DNA of 64,000 nucleotides from Pomphorhynchus laevis (GCA_012934845.2 WNNJ02003214.1:1-64000), one strand, 5' to 3'. Numbered from the stretch's first letter, positions 20,346 to 31,599 are shown. Translations and numbers: made by a program. Notes: generated by a model from the letters alone, not told the origin.

Positions 20346-22530
20346 TATGTTTATATAGCATTTTTATTTGTCGTTTTATAATGCATTTTTTATTGCAATG
20401 CATTTTATGCATTCTAATAGTTTATATAATGGTTCATGTTTAATGTCCTTCTCGTTACAGAACACTAAAGATTAAAAATGACATGATTTCATAACTCTGA
20501 TAAACTCATGATAATTTTATTTGTCGTTTTAATCTATAATTTATTGCTTATACCTTACGATGGCAGTAAGATAAATTACAGGAATAAAAATTAAAAATTC
20601 TCCAATAAATTTTTCATTTCTTCGCAAAATATAAAATATCAGAGCTTTAAATATATCATATTTATCATAAGATTTAAAAAATATAAATATAAATATATCC
20701 CTGATTTTTGAGAAAACAAAGCATTAAGTTGCATTTTTAATGTTTTAAGGTACATGTTCACAATCTTATGAATGTACAGACTTAAGTATTAACCAATATT
20801 ATTAAAGATGTATCATACTCTAATACAAATAAGTATTTTGAAGCATCCGAGTGACACGATAAAAAAACTCAGGGTTAGATAGACAAACGCTTAAAAGCAC
20901 CTAACGACAAGTTTATTATCGCTAAGAACTGTAATAGCAGAATTGTGTGGTCTGGTTAGCAGTCATTTAAGGAAGCGTTCACTGATTTAATGCAAAATAC
21001 AGAAAGTTACAATCCGAAAAAATATTCTATGATCGAGGCAGGGCCACATCTAGTTATGATAATTCTGCATTGCCCTATAGTGTTACAATCCAGAGTTGAT
21101 AAAGACAAATTTTTCAGTTCTTTCTTATCTTGTTTATACAAGAATTAAAATATGAATTCCGCTGTTTAGGTTATGTAGCCTTCCATGTTGTGTCGAAAAA
21201 CACAGAAGATTAACAATTTTCTAACCAAAATACGTAGATTGTTGATGGCTAACAGGAATAAGTCGAATCAAGGAAAAACTATTCAGGTCGAATTATAAAT
21301 CATGATCCTGTTCAGCCTTGCAACCAAGCAATAGATGACAACGCAAATTATAAGTATCATTACGGTGCCATGATGTTACGGTGCCCGTAAATTATCAGAA
21401 TCTTTACTTGCCAGTAGTTAGAATCAAGCAATCAATATCCCTCACATTTTAGAACACAGTCAGCCATCAATCAATTCTCGTTCACCATCACCATAATCAC
21501 AATCATCATCACCATCATCTTCTTCGTCACCTAACCGTTAAGGTGATTATTCACAACTAGAAAGCATTCGACAATGTTTTTCAAATCACCTAAGGCTACT
21601 AGCGTTATTGTTTATCACAAGCAACTCAAAACTCCTTTGATAACTTCACTTTACATTTCTACGTCGACCACACAAAATCCGGAAGACCTTGCTTCCATAG
21701 TTGATTCTAACGAGCAGCTTCCAGCTCTCAAATCACCTTGCCCAAAAATACTAGTCTTCAATCTCGCTTACACCGTTACAAAGTGGATCTTCTAATAGTA
21801 AGAATGTTCTTACTCCTTGCCTCTGTCCTTCTTGGCGTACACCCCCTGATAGGTCTTGTTGTTTACTTTTAGCGAACCTAATTGAATATAGTGCCATTAA
21901 CAAGAACCTACGTATTGGTATGATTGAATGCTATTAATAAATTCTCACGTGTTTTGCAAAACTGTATTGCTAAGGTTCGATATGATTTTCGAGTTGTAAA
22001 TCTCTTTTGTCGTGGAAAAAGAGGAACAGATGGTCGGCCCATCTACCAAAAACGGACTTAGCATACTATATTCCAATTTTCTAAGTGTTTTTGACAAGTC
22101 GGTAATCCAACAGAATAGTTGTCAGGATTTGTATAGGGATGATCGTCATCCAGTTCACTTACAACGTTTCCAACATCGGACTTGTCGTTTTATCGTGCAT
22201 TGGTTGTAGGCGCGTTCAGTTGCTTTGGGGGACGAAACAAAAGTTGTGGAATATCTTCCAAAATTGTAGGATTGAGATTATAAGCATTTGCTAAATGGTC
22301 AGTAGAGACGACTCTCAACATTATCGGGATACCTTACTAACGCGTTAATCTTGATTCGCGTGTATGAGAGTTGCAGGACGAGTTAATGAATCGTAGTTGC
22401 TACAACTTCTGAATTCTTTCAATAAAACGTTTCTGAATTAACCAATCAATATGGGATCATTGTTCTAGTAGGTGAGCATCGCTGAAACGAGAACTGTCGA
22501 TCGTACGGGGTCGTGTTTGTGGAAGTGCAT
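20346..22530. other. Unresolved repeat-like region
   Basis: 20860-22530 is less AT-rich than its surroundings but shows only short frames without recognisable domains (for example a 73-residue plus frame at 21574-21795). 21480-21540 is low complexity (CATCAC/ATC runs). Part of it may belong to the neighbouring gypsy fossil, but I cannot show that. Confidence 0.35.
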
Positions 22531-22539
22531 ACCAATGAA

Positions 22540-23640
22540 ATAACGGATCCTAAAGCCTTAAGGAGGGCGTCTTACACATTTGAAAATTATATCCCGGGCT
22601 ATTCACACGCAAACTAATTGTTTTCCACAGTGTTCCATTATAACGTTTGACCTTACTATTGGAAGAAGGGGGATAAGGCGTAGAAAATGATAGCGACACA
22701 CCTAGTTTTAACAAATAATGTCGAAATTTCCGAGATGTGAAAGACGAGCCTCGATCAGTGTGTATACTATTGGGCACCCAAAGATGGCAAAAATCTGATA
22801 TAAGCATTTCACGACAGCTCCAAAAGAAGTGTCATAACACGCAAAACCAAACAGAAATCGAGAGGACTCGTCGACTGCAATTTGAATGAATCTGTTCTCG
22901 TTCATCATAGGTAAAGGCCCCTTTAAATCAATTGAAAGACGTTCAAAGGAGCATGATGTCTTTATCAGCCGATTTCGAAGATGCTAGAGGAAACGAGATC
23001 ATATCTTAGCACATCCTTTTCGTGTAAATATAGTGTCATGAGTTATTCCAGGGTGACGCAGCTTTTGGAGATCTTTGAGGTCAGAGAGTGGAAAATCTAA
23101 AGATGAGACAGGATGTTTACAAAGATCATCCCTCAGTGTTATCTATACATTGTCTGTACGTTATGCCGAATGAAAATTCGGAGAGGTCCAGACGCCAACA
23201 AACAATTTTTTCGATTTTATTTTATTGTGATGTGAGGCAGAGAATATAAACAATATAGACCTTTAATCTGTGATGGTAAAATGTAGTCAAGATAAGTAAT
23301 GTCACCAGTAACGTAAATCCTCGATTATAGCTAGAGTCATTCTCGATGGACGCGAAATGTTGAGTCCTTTTATTTAGTGATTGCGAGAAGAAAGCAACAG
23401 GTATGTAATTTTGAGTGAGTGTAGCTCCAATGGTAACATCAAATGTGTCGGTTTCGAGAACAAACGGTTGAGAAAAGTAAATCGTTTACAGTAGTCTGGG
23501 AGAGTAGTTGCTTAAGATTATTGGATGACGTTACTGCTTCTTTAGATAGTGAGAATGAACTAGCATGAACCAACGAATGTATCATTTTCGAAAATTTCCT
23601 TACCTATTTCGATTAATTGGCAAATGATCAGAGTATGATG
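22540..23640 (-). mobile_element. Ty3/gypsy LTR retroelement fossil, pol fragment
   Basis: The minus strand carries remains of pol in the expected order: the end of RT with an RNase H-like part at the high-coordinate side, and an integrase core (22550-22910, HTDRGSSFTS-type block) at the low-coordinate side. No LTRs, gag or protease were recognised. The copy is old and clearly broken at many points. Confidence 0.75.
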
Positions 23641-23871
23641 TGCAACTGAACAGCTTAGAAGGAATCTGCAAATCTTGACAGCTTTAATAAGGATGGGGTC
23701 AGGGTAAATAGAGCCGTTTTGAATTTTGCATCCCTACAAGCTAATGATATTGGCTGCAAAAGTACATTATTCTTGGTTGAATATGATTTTTATGTCAGCA
23801 AGATTCAAAATGTTTTACGTTTTTATTGCGGTCGTCAAAATAAGAGACGCCAATCATTTAATAATAATACA

Positions 23872-25877
23872 AATTTATTTAATGTGGCAAATGCGTACAA
23901 GCTGTACGCTTACAAGTCCACAAACAAAAATGAAAAAGTCAAGCGGATAAATTGTTAAAATGGGATCGGATTTGTCGTTTGAAGCACTGCAGGGAAGTTG
24001 ATTGGCGTATATGAATGGGCAGATGATTCCACGATAGAGGAGCAGCCACCAGGAAGGAGCGGAGTCCAAAGGAGGTAGAGTAGTTTGGGACATGTAAAAG
24101 AAGGGAATTACAAGAACGCAAGGAACAGTAAACAGGACGAGAATTATCAAGAAAAGGAAGGTTGAGAAATGAAGGGGTATGAAAAGTTACAAGGCGGAAA
24201 GCAACGATAAGAAGACGAATTTAAACACGACAATAAATTGTAGGCAAATCGAGAGAAGCAAGATTGTAGGATGTATGATCAAAACGACGAAGACGGAGGA
24301 GAATTCGGACAGCTGCATTGACGATGCGTTGTAGGAGAAGAAGAGTGGATTTAGGTGAGTTGGAAAATAGACTAAGACAATAATCGAGTCTAGAAAAAAG
24401 AAGAGATGATATGAGAGTCATACAAGAAGGGAAATCGATCAATCTACGAACTTGACGGAGGTTGCGGAGTATCAAGGTAGATGAGCGTACTTTATCTCTA
24501 ACGAAAGGTTTAAGTGAAAGTCGGTTGTCAAAATGGAAGCCTATGAAAACGAGATTATCAACGATAGGAAGAATTGTAGAATTTAATGATACGGAGGGAG
24601 GTTCGAAGCCGAGGCGTCGAGGTAGGATCCACATAATTTTGGATTTATCAGGATTCAGAGAAAGGCGAAGGGAAGAAAGATGATTGGAAATTGAGACAAG
24701 ACAGTCCGAAGCGGAAACACTAAGATCGTGAATACGATAAACAGGTGCATGAGCATAGATGAGAATGTCATCAGCATATTGCATAACATGGAAGTTAAAT
24801 TTATGAGAAATCGAAGACAAATCACCAAGAATAAGAGAGAAAAGTATAGGGCATAATAAAGAGCCTTGTGGAACACCGGACGGAATGGACGAAGGATGAG
24901 AGAGAAGATTTAGAATATACGCGAAATGTACGGTTTGATAGATATGAAGAAAACCATGATACAGTAGGTAAAGAGAAGCCATAATCATGACGAAGGCGAT
25001 GGAGAAGAATCGAGTGATCGACGATGTCAAAAGCAGACGATAGATCAAGAGAAACTATGACACTACATAATTTATGATCGCGCGATATGAGTAAGTCGTT
25101 ATAAACTTTAAGACATGCAATTTCGGTAGAGTAATTAGAGCGAAAAGCGGCTTGGAAGGGAGGAAATAAGTTAGAGGAATAGAGATATGTATTAACTTGC
25201 TTAAGAACGAGACGCTCAAGGAGTTTAGAGACGGTTGGGAGAAGTGAAATAGTACGGTACGAAGATGGTAGTGAGGAGTCGAGAGATTGCTTTTTGATGA
25301 GAGGACGAACAGTGGCGCATTTCCAGATGGAAGGAAATGTACAGCTACGGATGGACGAGTTGAACAATGTGGTTAGGAAGGGTAAGATGAAGGAGCAGAT
25401 ATTTTTAAGCAAGTGAGGGGGAATTGGGTCAGAAGGTGAGGTTTTATTAGGTAATGACAGCAGAACCGAAGAAACTTCATCAGACGAAACGGGAAGAAGG
25501 TGGAATAGTTCTGGGAGGGAAGTATTTAAAGAGAAGAGTGGGTACAAGGGGGCTATGGGTAGTAGGGAAAGTAAATTAGATAGCTTAGTTTGTAGATAAG
25601 AAGAAAATTCATCAGGATTTATATTACAAGGGGTAGATGATCGTGAAAGAATTGAGTTTAAGATTTTCCAATGAGATTTAGAGTTGGAAGATGACTCGAG
25701 TTGATTTCGCCAAAAGAGAGTACGTTTAGTACGTATAAGAATGAGATGTGAACGGCGTTGAGAAAAGTAGGAATCACGAATATTTGGAGGGAGTGAGTCG
25801 GGTGAACGTTTAAGAAAGCGTTTATACATACGAAAAGAGTGAACGGAGTCGACGCTTAGAAAGACTACAGTCAGAAA
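23872..25877 (-). mobile_element. LINE family B (L2-like), 5'-truncated copy
   Basis: Its 3' end is at 23872, with the family hairpin at 23893-23909 (GCGTAC/GTACGC) and a TTATTA-type tail. Its 5' truncation at 25877 abuts the 5' region of the intact A element. It is very close to the plus-strand B copy at 56026-58312, to which it forms a long inverted repeat 30 kb away. Two overlapping frames carry the ORF2 remains. Confidence 0.88.
24221..25048 (-). pseudogene. LINE B ORF2 fragment: RT palm/thumb (275 aa)
   Basis: It shows SGVPQGSLLCPILFS (RT motif B), MQYADDILIYAHAP (catalytic YADD) and PDKSKIMWILP, then the thumb region with RRFDHTSYNLASLDLPTIY. The frame ends before the natural C-terminus, whose codons are visible at 23940-24217 in another frame. 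A frameshift in the 24.8-25.0 kb overlap separates it from the previous piece. Confidence 0.85.
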
Positions 25878-25880
25878 CAA
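24822..25880 (-). pseudogene. LINE B ORF2 fragment: linker and RT fingers/palm (352 aa)
   Basis: It encodes the basic post-endonuclease linker (MYKRFLKRSPDSLPPN, RTKRTLFWRN), the PSSYRTISLLPTVSKLLERL block (RT motif 1-2 region) and SLDLSSAFDIVDHSILL with the first catalytic Asp. It runs out of frame before the polymerase YADD, which continues in the overlapping frame that follows. No endonuclease domain remains. Confidence 0.82.
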
Positions 25881-25897
25881 ATTTTGACTACCTTAAA

Positions 25898-26064
25898 CAA
25901 ATTTTGGTTTCTAATAAACATTCAAAAAAAAATTCTATACATTATAGAAAAAAAATTTTCAATACATTAAAAAAATTTGGTTTCTGATAAACATACAAAA
26001 TTACAATCAGATAAATATTACAAACTGGAACACAAAAAATTTTGGTTTCTTATAAACATACAAG
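25898..26064 (+). promoter_or_regulatory. Threefold repeat in the LINE A 5' region
   Basis: AAATTTTGGTTTCTNATAAACA recurs at 25898, 25973 and 26036. The spacing is irregular (about 75 and 63 bp). It sits 100-270 nt upstream of the ORF1 ATG, where LINE internal promoters lie, so it may be a set of promoter monomers. Function is inference. Confidence 0.45.
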
Positions 26065-26165
26065 GTCATCAGAAGATAGAAGTAATCAATCAACTAATCA
26101 GAAGATAGAAGTAATCAATCATACAACGAGGAAAATAAAATCACGAATCAAACGACTATATACAA

Positions 26166-27563
26166 ATGGGTCGGAAAAAACAAAAGTCTCAAGTTCCCAA
26201 CCATGTTGCGTCCAACACCGATGTTAGAGATGTTTCCAATGGATCTGAACAACAAGTCCTTTGCTCAAACAATGATTGTCACACGTGGGTAAGTATTTGG
26301 ACTTCAGAATCCCAGGCATCTTGCCTTGCAGACAACGAATTCTACTGTGGCTACTGTTCGGCTAAGATGATAAATACGATGAAGAGTGAAATAGAGAATC
26401 TCAAGACAAATATATTGAAACTATCTGGCAATGCAGCGATGTCCACACATGCCTCTTCGTATTGTAATAAGTCTCAACCTCGATGCCCAATTCTCCCGCA
26501 TTCGATTGCCTCTAAGAATGCCAAATCTCCCATCTCTTCTACAGGTATTACTATACATCCTTCAATTTTGCCCAATCAATCAGCTCAATCTTCTGATGTT
26601 ACTGTCATTGACCATTTGCAACCCAGTATTTCTTTTGTCGTATCAGATAAATCACCTTACATTTCTACCCCTCATTGCGTTTCTACGTCATCATCAGATA
26701 ATCCATTATCAGATAATCTGAAGGAGCCGCAAATTGTATCGCAGCAAGATGGATTTTGTCGAGTTTATGATAAATCTACCGATACAGTGACGGAGCCGCA
26801 AATTGTTACAACTAATGTATGTTCACTCCCCGACACCCCACGTCCCGTCCTTCCTGTCTCGTTTCTCAATAACTTGCATCCATCAATCAAAATCACCTCC
26901 ACCAGCCTCCACTATCCTTCCACTCATAACCTTTCCTCACATCGCTTGCCACCCGCTTTATTATCATTATCCTCTATGCCTCCCGTCGTCAAACCAAATC
27001 CCTCAAAATCATCAACTGCCAGCTCTTCTATCGTGATCTCACCTACTCACGTCAGTCGTCCTCCTTTACGGAAGCGCTTTGCTTCTCGCGATCGTTGCGT
27101 CATTGTTACTAATATCACGCCTTCTAACTCCTTATCTCCACAAGCACGTCTGGACCACGATGTTTCCGCCTTCAGATCCATCCTCTCGTCTATTGTTCCT
27201 GCGGATAAACCATCCTTTTTCAAGGACATTTCTCCAGTCGCATTCATCCGTCTAAACAAATCTTCTCAATCTAATCCTTCCCAGCCCCCTCTCCTAAAAA
27301 TTGTTTTCAAGCATCGCTCTCACGCGTCTTCTGTCCTCTCTCAACGATTCAAACTCATGTCATCTTCAACCACTCGAATTTTCCCCGATCGCGCCCCTTC
27401 CGAAATCGCTCAAATCTCTTCAGCCCGCATCGAAAAACGTCGTCGCGAGGAAAACGGCGAAACTTCACTCGCCATCCGAAACATAGACGGAAATTTTCAA
27501 ATTGTCCACACCCGTCCAAAAATTCGATGGCGCTCCATCTCTCCTATGTGTCTTCTCCACTAG
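26166..27563 (+). CDS. LINE A ORF1 protein (465 aa)
   Basis: This is probably an RNA-binding nucleoprotein needed for retrotransposition. Near the N-terminus a half PHD-like zinc motif is visible: C33, C38, W41, C53, C61 and C64 (VLCSNNDCHTW and YCGYC). A Ser/Pro/Thr-rich middle follows (roughly 100-310), then a conserved C-terminal module (from KRFASRDRCVIVTN, through QARLDHDVSAFRSIL, to GETSLAIRNIDGNFQIV). The same two modules occur in the ORF1s of families D and E. The ATG at 26166 is preceded by an A-rich leader. A shorter overlapping frame at 26042-26227 is not needed. Confidence 0.85.
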   Translation: MGRKKQKSQVPNHVASNTDVRDVSNGSEQQVLCSNNDCHTWVSIWTSESQASCLADNEFYCGYCSAKMINTMKSEIENLKTNILKLSGNAAMSTHASSYCNKSQPRCPILPHSIASKNAKSPISSTGITIHPSILPNQSAQSSDVTVIDHLQPSISFVVSDKSPYISTPHCVSTSSSDNPLSDNLKEPQIVSQQDGFCRVYDKSTDTVTEPQIVTTNVCSLPDTPRPVLPVSFLNNLHPSIKITSTSLHYPSTHNLSSHRLPPALLSLSSMPPVVKPNPSKSSTASSSIVISPTHVSRPPLRKRFASRDRCVIVTNITPSNSLSPQARLDHDVSAFRSILSSIVPADKPSFFKDISPVAFIRLNKSSQSNPSQPPLLKIVFKHRSHASSVLSQRFKLMSSSTTRIFPDRAPSEIAQISSARIEKRRREENGETSLAIRNIDGNFQIVHTRPKIRWRSISPMCLLH

Positions 27564-30424
27564 TCTCTTTCGCCACAGCACACGGTTTCCGCCTCGGTCT
27601 CCTCAACACTAGATCTATTCTCAATAAATCCGATCTTATCCTCAACCTATTCACCAAGCAATCCATCGATCTCTTCTGCCTCACCGAATCCTGGCACTCA
27701 GATTCCGACGACCTTTCCATTCGCCGTCTGCTCTCTGCCGGTTGCTCCCTAGTCGAATCCGCCCGCCCCCTCAGCTCATGCCCTTCTAAATCCTCTAATC
27801 ATGGCGGCATCGTCGCATTCGCGCGTCACCCAGCGTCTCTTCGCAAAATCAATCCCCCTTTCAGTCCTTGCTCTTTTGAATTGCTCACTTGTCGTTATTC
27901 TAACCCGATCACTCTAGATCTCGCCATTGTATACCGTCCTGGTTCATCAGCTCCTACAGCCTTATTTTTTACCGAACTCGCTGACCTCCTTTCTCATTGT
28001 TCTTTGTCCTCAATCCCTTCACTCGTTCTAGGCGACTTCAATATCCGCCTAGACCGCCCCTCTTCCACAGATTCCATCCGCTTCATCAACATTCTATCCA
28101 ACTACAATTACAAACTAATCTCCACTGCCCCCACACATATACTTGGCGGGGCACTCGACATCATCGCTGTCCCCGATCATTTTGCTGCCTACACCTCACT
28201 GTCCATCTCTGATCCTGGTCTATCCGATCACTTTCTTATCACCCTTGATCTCACTCGCAACCACACCCCTCCTCACACACCTACAATCCTACGTCGCCCT
28301 TGGAGAAATCTTGACCTTTCCCTTCTCCGCTCTGCCTTACTCAAATCGTCTCTATCATTACCCACAATAACATATTCATCTCCTCACGATCTCGCCTTTC
28401 TTTTCGACTCCGAACTCACATCCACTCTCGATATTCTCTTGCCCTTCAAGTCTCACCCACACCGTCGCTTGCACCGTGCCCCATGGTTTGACATCCAATG
28501 CCTACTCTCAAAGCGTCGACTCCGCCATGCTTTTCGAGTCTATCACCGCTCTCTCAGACGCGATTTCCGCTCGATCACTCCGTCTTTCCGTGATTCCTAT
28601 CTTGCTCTTCGCCGGTCTCATCTCAACCTACTACGTACCAAATGCAACTCCTTCTGGCAGCATAAAATAATCACTTCATTCAACTCTAAGACTCTCTGGC
28701 ATACTTTTAACTCAATCCTGGCTCGTTCCTCTACGCCTTGCAACATCAATGCTAATGATTATTCGTCATTTCTCCAGACTAAAGTATCCACGCTGCTCTC
28801 TCACACCCCGGTCTCCATCCTATCCCACTCTGCCCAGTCTACTCTCATCCTTCCCGAACTCTTTCATCTTCTCCCTGTATCACCTACAGAAGTATCATCT
28901 GTCCTCATGTCCTTGCCCAACAAAACCTCACCTGCCGATCCCCTGCCTACCCACATATTAAAATCTATATGCTCATCGATATCCCCATTTCTCACAACCT
29001 TGTTTAACTCGTCCATCCGCAGTCGTATCTTCCCTTCACACTGGAAATCCGCAATCGTTCGTCCCCTCCTTAAGAAACAATCGCTCGACCCCTCCCTTCC
29101 TTCTAGCTATCGCCCCATTTCACTACTCCCTACTCTTTCTAAGCTCTTAGAACGCCTCATCTTAATACAAATCAACGCTTATCTCTCCTCATCCAATCTG
29201 TACCCTCCTTTCCAATCCGCTTTCCGCTCTAATCACTCGACAGAAATCGCATGCATAAAAGTGTACAACGACTTACTCATTTCTCGAGACAAGGCTCTAT
29301 ATAGTGTTCTCATCTCCCTGGACCTCTCCTCCGCATTCGACATTGTCGACCACTCCGTCCTCCTTTCTCGCCTTCGTTATGATTACGGCTTTTCTTCCTC
29401 CTCCGTAGCTTGGTTCGCCTCATATCTATCCGACCGTTCCTTTCGCGTCTGTTCTAATTCATCATCCTCCCCTCCCATCCCTATTTTTTGCGGGGTTCCA
29501 CAAGGTTCAGTCCTAGGTCCCCTGCTTTTCTCTCTTTTGCTTGGCGATCTCTCTCCATTTATCAAACCTTACTCCTTTAACGTCATGCAATACGCCGATG
29601 ACATTCTAATCTATGCTCATGCACCCGCACATCGCATACACGACATCGCCATTTCTGCCTCCAACTGTCTCTCTTCTATCTACAAGCGTCTCTCCAATCT
29701 CCATCTCGTTCTAAACGCCGAAAAGTCCAAAATAATGTGGATCCTTCCCCGTAAACCAAGCATATCTCCTCCCATTGTATCTTTTGCCTCATCGATCATC
29801 CCTGTAGTCCACAATCTCACTTTCTTAGGCTTCCATTTCGATGATCACCTTTCCCTTAAACCCTTCGTCCGTGACAAGGTCCGCTCGTCTAACTTAATTC
29901 TTCGTGACATCCGCCGTATCCGCCCCCTTATCGACTTCCGTTCTTGTATGTCTCTTCTTTCATCGCTTCTTTTCCCTAAAATCGATTACTGCCTTAGCCT
30001 TTTCGCCAATTCTCCAAAATCCATCATCCTACCCCTACAACGAATAATCAACACCGCCGTTCGAGTGCTCTTTCGCCTCCGTCGCTTCGACCACACATCC
30101 ACATATTTTGCCCAACTCTCCTGGCCCACCATCCACATCCGCATCAAACTCCGCCTTCTTCTCATTACTTTTCGTCTCATCGCTGTCGGCTCCCCATCGT
30201 TCATCAACCTTCCTTTCTTAGACGATACTCGCCCCACCTCGCTATCGCTTCGTTCCTGTCATACCCTCTTACTCCACGTTCCTAATTACTCCAACAACTA
30301 CGGTCTCCGATCCTTCCTCGTCGCCGCCTCACTCGCCTGGAATCAACTCCCTCTCGACGTCCGCCGCGCTCCCTCTTTTATCACATTCAAACACCTCCTC
30401 CGTTCACACCTTCTCGACGCCTGA
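27527..30424 (+). CDS. LINE A ORF2: endonuclease-reverse transcriptase (965 aa), intact
   Basis: It carries out target-primed reverse transcription. An N-terminal apurinic-type endonuclease shows LNTRSILNK near residue 26, TESWHSD, GDFN at 169-172 and the catalytic SDH at 233-235. After a basic linker (HRAPWFDIQC, RTKCNSFWQHK) the RT contains SSYRPISLLPTLSKLLERLI, SLDLSSAFDIVDH, CGVPQGSVLGPLLFS and YADD at 689-692. The C-terminus ends RSHLLDA. All catalytic residues I can check are present. It overlaps the ORF1 end by 37 nt, so it is probably translated by reinitiation. The composition is C-rich and GC-richer than the flanks. Confidence 0.93.
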   Translation: MALHLSYVSSPLVSFATAHGFRLGLLNTRSILNKSDLILNLFTKQSIDLFCLTESWHSDSDDLSIRRLLSAGCSLVESARPLSSCPSKSSNHGGIVAFARHPASLRKINPPFSPCSFELLTCRYSNPITLDLAIVYRPGSSAPTALFFTELADLLSHCSLSSIPSLVLGDFNIRLDRPSSTDSIRFINILSNYNYKLISTAPTHILGGALDIIAVPDHFAAYTSLSISDPGLSDHFLITLDLTRNHTPPHTPTILRRPWRNLDLSLLRSALLKSSLSLPTITYSSPHDLAFLFDSELTSTLDILLPFKSHPHRRLHRAPWFDIQCLLSKRRLRHAFRVYHRSLRRDFRSITPSFRDSYLALRRSHLNLLRTKCNSFWQHKIITSFNSKTLWHTFNSILARSSTPCNINANDYSSFLQTKVSTLLSHTPVSILSHSAQSTLILPELFHLLPVSPTEVSSVLMSLPNKTSPADPLPTHILKSICSSISPFLTTLFNSSIRSRIFPSHWKSAIVRPLLKKQSLDPSLPSSYRPISLLPTLSKLLERLILIQINAYLSSSNLYPPFQSAFRSNHSTEIACIKVYNDLLISRDKALYSVLISLDLSSAFDIVDHSVLLSRLRYDYGFSSSSVAWFASYLSDRSFRVCSNSSSSPPIPIFCGVPQGSVLGPLLFSLLLGDLSPFIKPYSFNVMQYADDILIYAHAPAHRIHDIAISASNCLSSIYKRLSNLHLVLNAEKSKIMWILPRKPSISPPIVSFASSIIPVVHNLTFLGFHFDDHLSLKPFVRDKVRSSNLILRDIRRIRPLIDFRSCMSLLSSLLFPKIDYCLSLFANSPKSIILPLQRIINTAVRVLFRLRRFDHTSTYFAQLSWPTIHIRIKLRLLLITFRLIAVGSPSFINLPFLDDTRPTSLSLRSCHTLLLHVPNYSNNYGLRSFLVAASLAWNQLPLDVRRAPSFITFKHLLRSHLLDA

Positions 30425-30456
30425 TTCACAGTTTTGTTTTTGTTGTGGTCATGTAA

Positions 30457-30472
30457 GCGTGCGCTGGCACGC
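30457..30472 (+). promoter_or_regulatory. 3' UTR hairpin of LINE A
   Basis: GCGTGC (30457-30462), loop GCTG, GCACGC (30467-30472), followed by ATTTGCCACGTTAAAATAAA. The same hairpin is at the 3' end of every A and B copy, and in B one pair is changed on both sides. It probably is the element-specific RT recognition structure, as in other stringent L2-group LINEs. Confidence 0.7.
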
Positions 30473-30506
30473 ATTTGCCACGTTAAAATAAATCTTTTTT
30501 TTTAAG

Positions 30507-30960
30507 TCGTATTGGGATGTTTTCGGTACGTGAGAGGTTCATATCCTTGGAAATGCTATGTCAATGGCATATGTCGAATGATGCGGTGGGTTATCCCACC
30601 GATGTAATCACTTGGCGGGTAGGTCAGTTGCGGGGACATAGCAGAGTCTTGTATAAATTTGGATTTGGCAGATTACCAAAAGTGTATAGACTCTCGAGGA
30701 GAGGAATTAACACGTGGAATTCGTTGCCTGAAGAAGTCGTTGCAGCCCCCAGTTTGAGAACGTTTAAATCACGATGCTACAAATGGATACGTGAACAGTG
30801 CCGCTATTCAACACTACCACTGGAATACCCTAATTAGCTACTTTGACTGACTATTTGCTTTTCTTCTTTTTTATGGACTCTGCCTGAATAGCCTTTTGGC
30901 TTTGGTATGTATTGGAATAATAATATATCCTATCATTCGGATAAATTCAGTGTCTTGTCA
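30507..30960 (+). mobile_element. CR1 family D, 3' end (copy 2)
   Basis: It begins abruptly at the A element's tail (AAGTCGTATTGGG) and is almost identical to 39294-39745. It contains the last 106 codons and the 3' UTR with AGCC-TTTT-GGCT at 30890-30901 and an AATAATAATATA tail. It is the start of a larger duplicated block. Confidence 0.88.
30517..30837 (+). pseudogene. CR1 D ORF2 C-terminus (106 aa)
   Basis: It shows LPKVYRLSRRGINTWNSLPE, then EVVAAPSLRTFKSRCYKWI, and ends at PLEYPN. It is the terminal block of a CR1 ORF2, identical by eye to the end of the 38930-39625 frame. It has no catalytic part. Confidence 0.85.
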
Positions 30961-31599
30961 AAAAAAATCAGATCAGCAAATTGAGTCTATTATTCATATT
31001 ATTTAATATTTATAAATTGAAAAATAATTATTTATTATTTCACGCAAGTTATTAGGCGCACATGGCTATTTTAACTGCTCACAGAAAATAAAATCAATGA
31101 CTAAAATAGCTTAACGAATGTTCATAGTTTATGTCAATGCGGAGAATAAACATCCATAGAACAAAGGGTCACATGTAGACTAGATGGACTGCCGTCAATA
31201 CGACATGATGTTATACATGATATTTTATCTCAGAATCTACCAGAGGTTTGTCAAAATGTTAAGATTGAACTCGTTTTGTTTCCCGTACATAATGTTACCA
31301 TCCGTTTCTGATATTTACTACAGGTCCTTGATAACTTGAACTATTTTAGATAAATGGAAGCGAGTATGAGTCATCAGTCTTCAAAAAGTGGGATAATATC
31401 GGGTGAAAAGTTTGATATGTATTGTCATTGTATCTTCATTGTCATGTATCTCCAATGTATCTTCATTGTCGTCTTCATATTCTTCAAGTCGTGATGATAT
31501 TCATCCGCATCTACTCAGGATGTTGAGTCACCATTTGGCTCCTTCGATCACTAGCTTGTTCCAGGCATCTCTGGATAGCATGAAGGTACCGTCTGAATA

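Larger units (their letters stand above)
25878..30506 (+). mobile_element. LINE family A (L2/CR1 group), full length and apparently intact
   Basis: A 5' region with three related repeats, ORF1 (26166-27563), ORF2 (27527-30424, overlapping by 37 nt in another frame), a 3' UTR with hairpin 30457-30472, an AATAAA signal and a T-rich tail ending about 30506. Neither ORF is interrupted. The 3' flank is the middle of a family D element; the 5' flank is a family B copy, so a clean target-site duplication is not visible. It is a candidate active copy. Confidence 0.88.

Noticed and set aside
21480-21540. Histidine-rich reading of CATCAC repeats
   Set aside because: Simple-sequence DNA with no supporting gene structure.
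24462-24683. Open frames antisense to LINE ORF2s (for example 24462-24683 plus, 29383-29565 minus, 57482-57703 minus)
   Set aside because: They mirror the coding strand of A or B and recur in each copy only because the sense frame is conserved.
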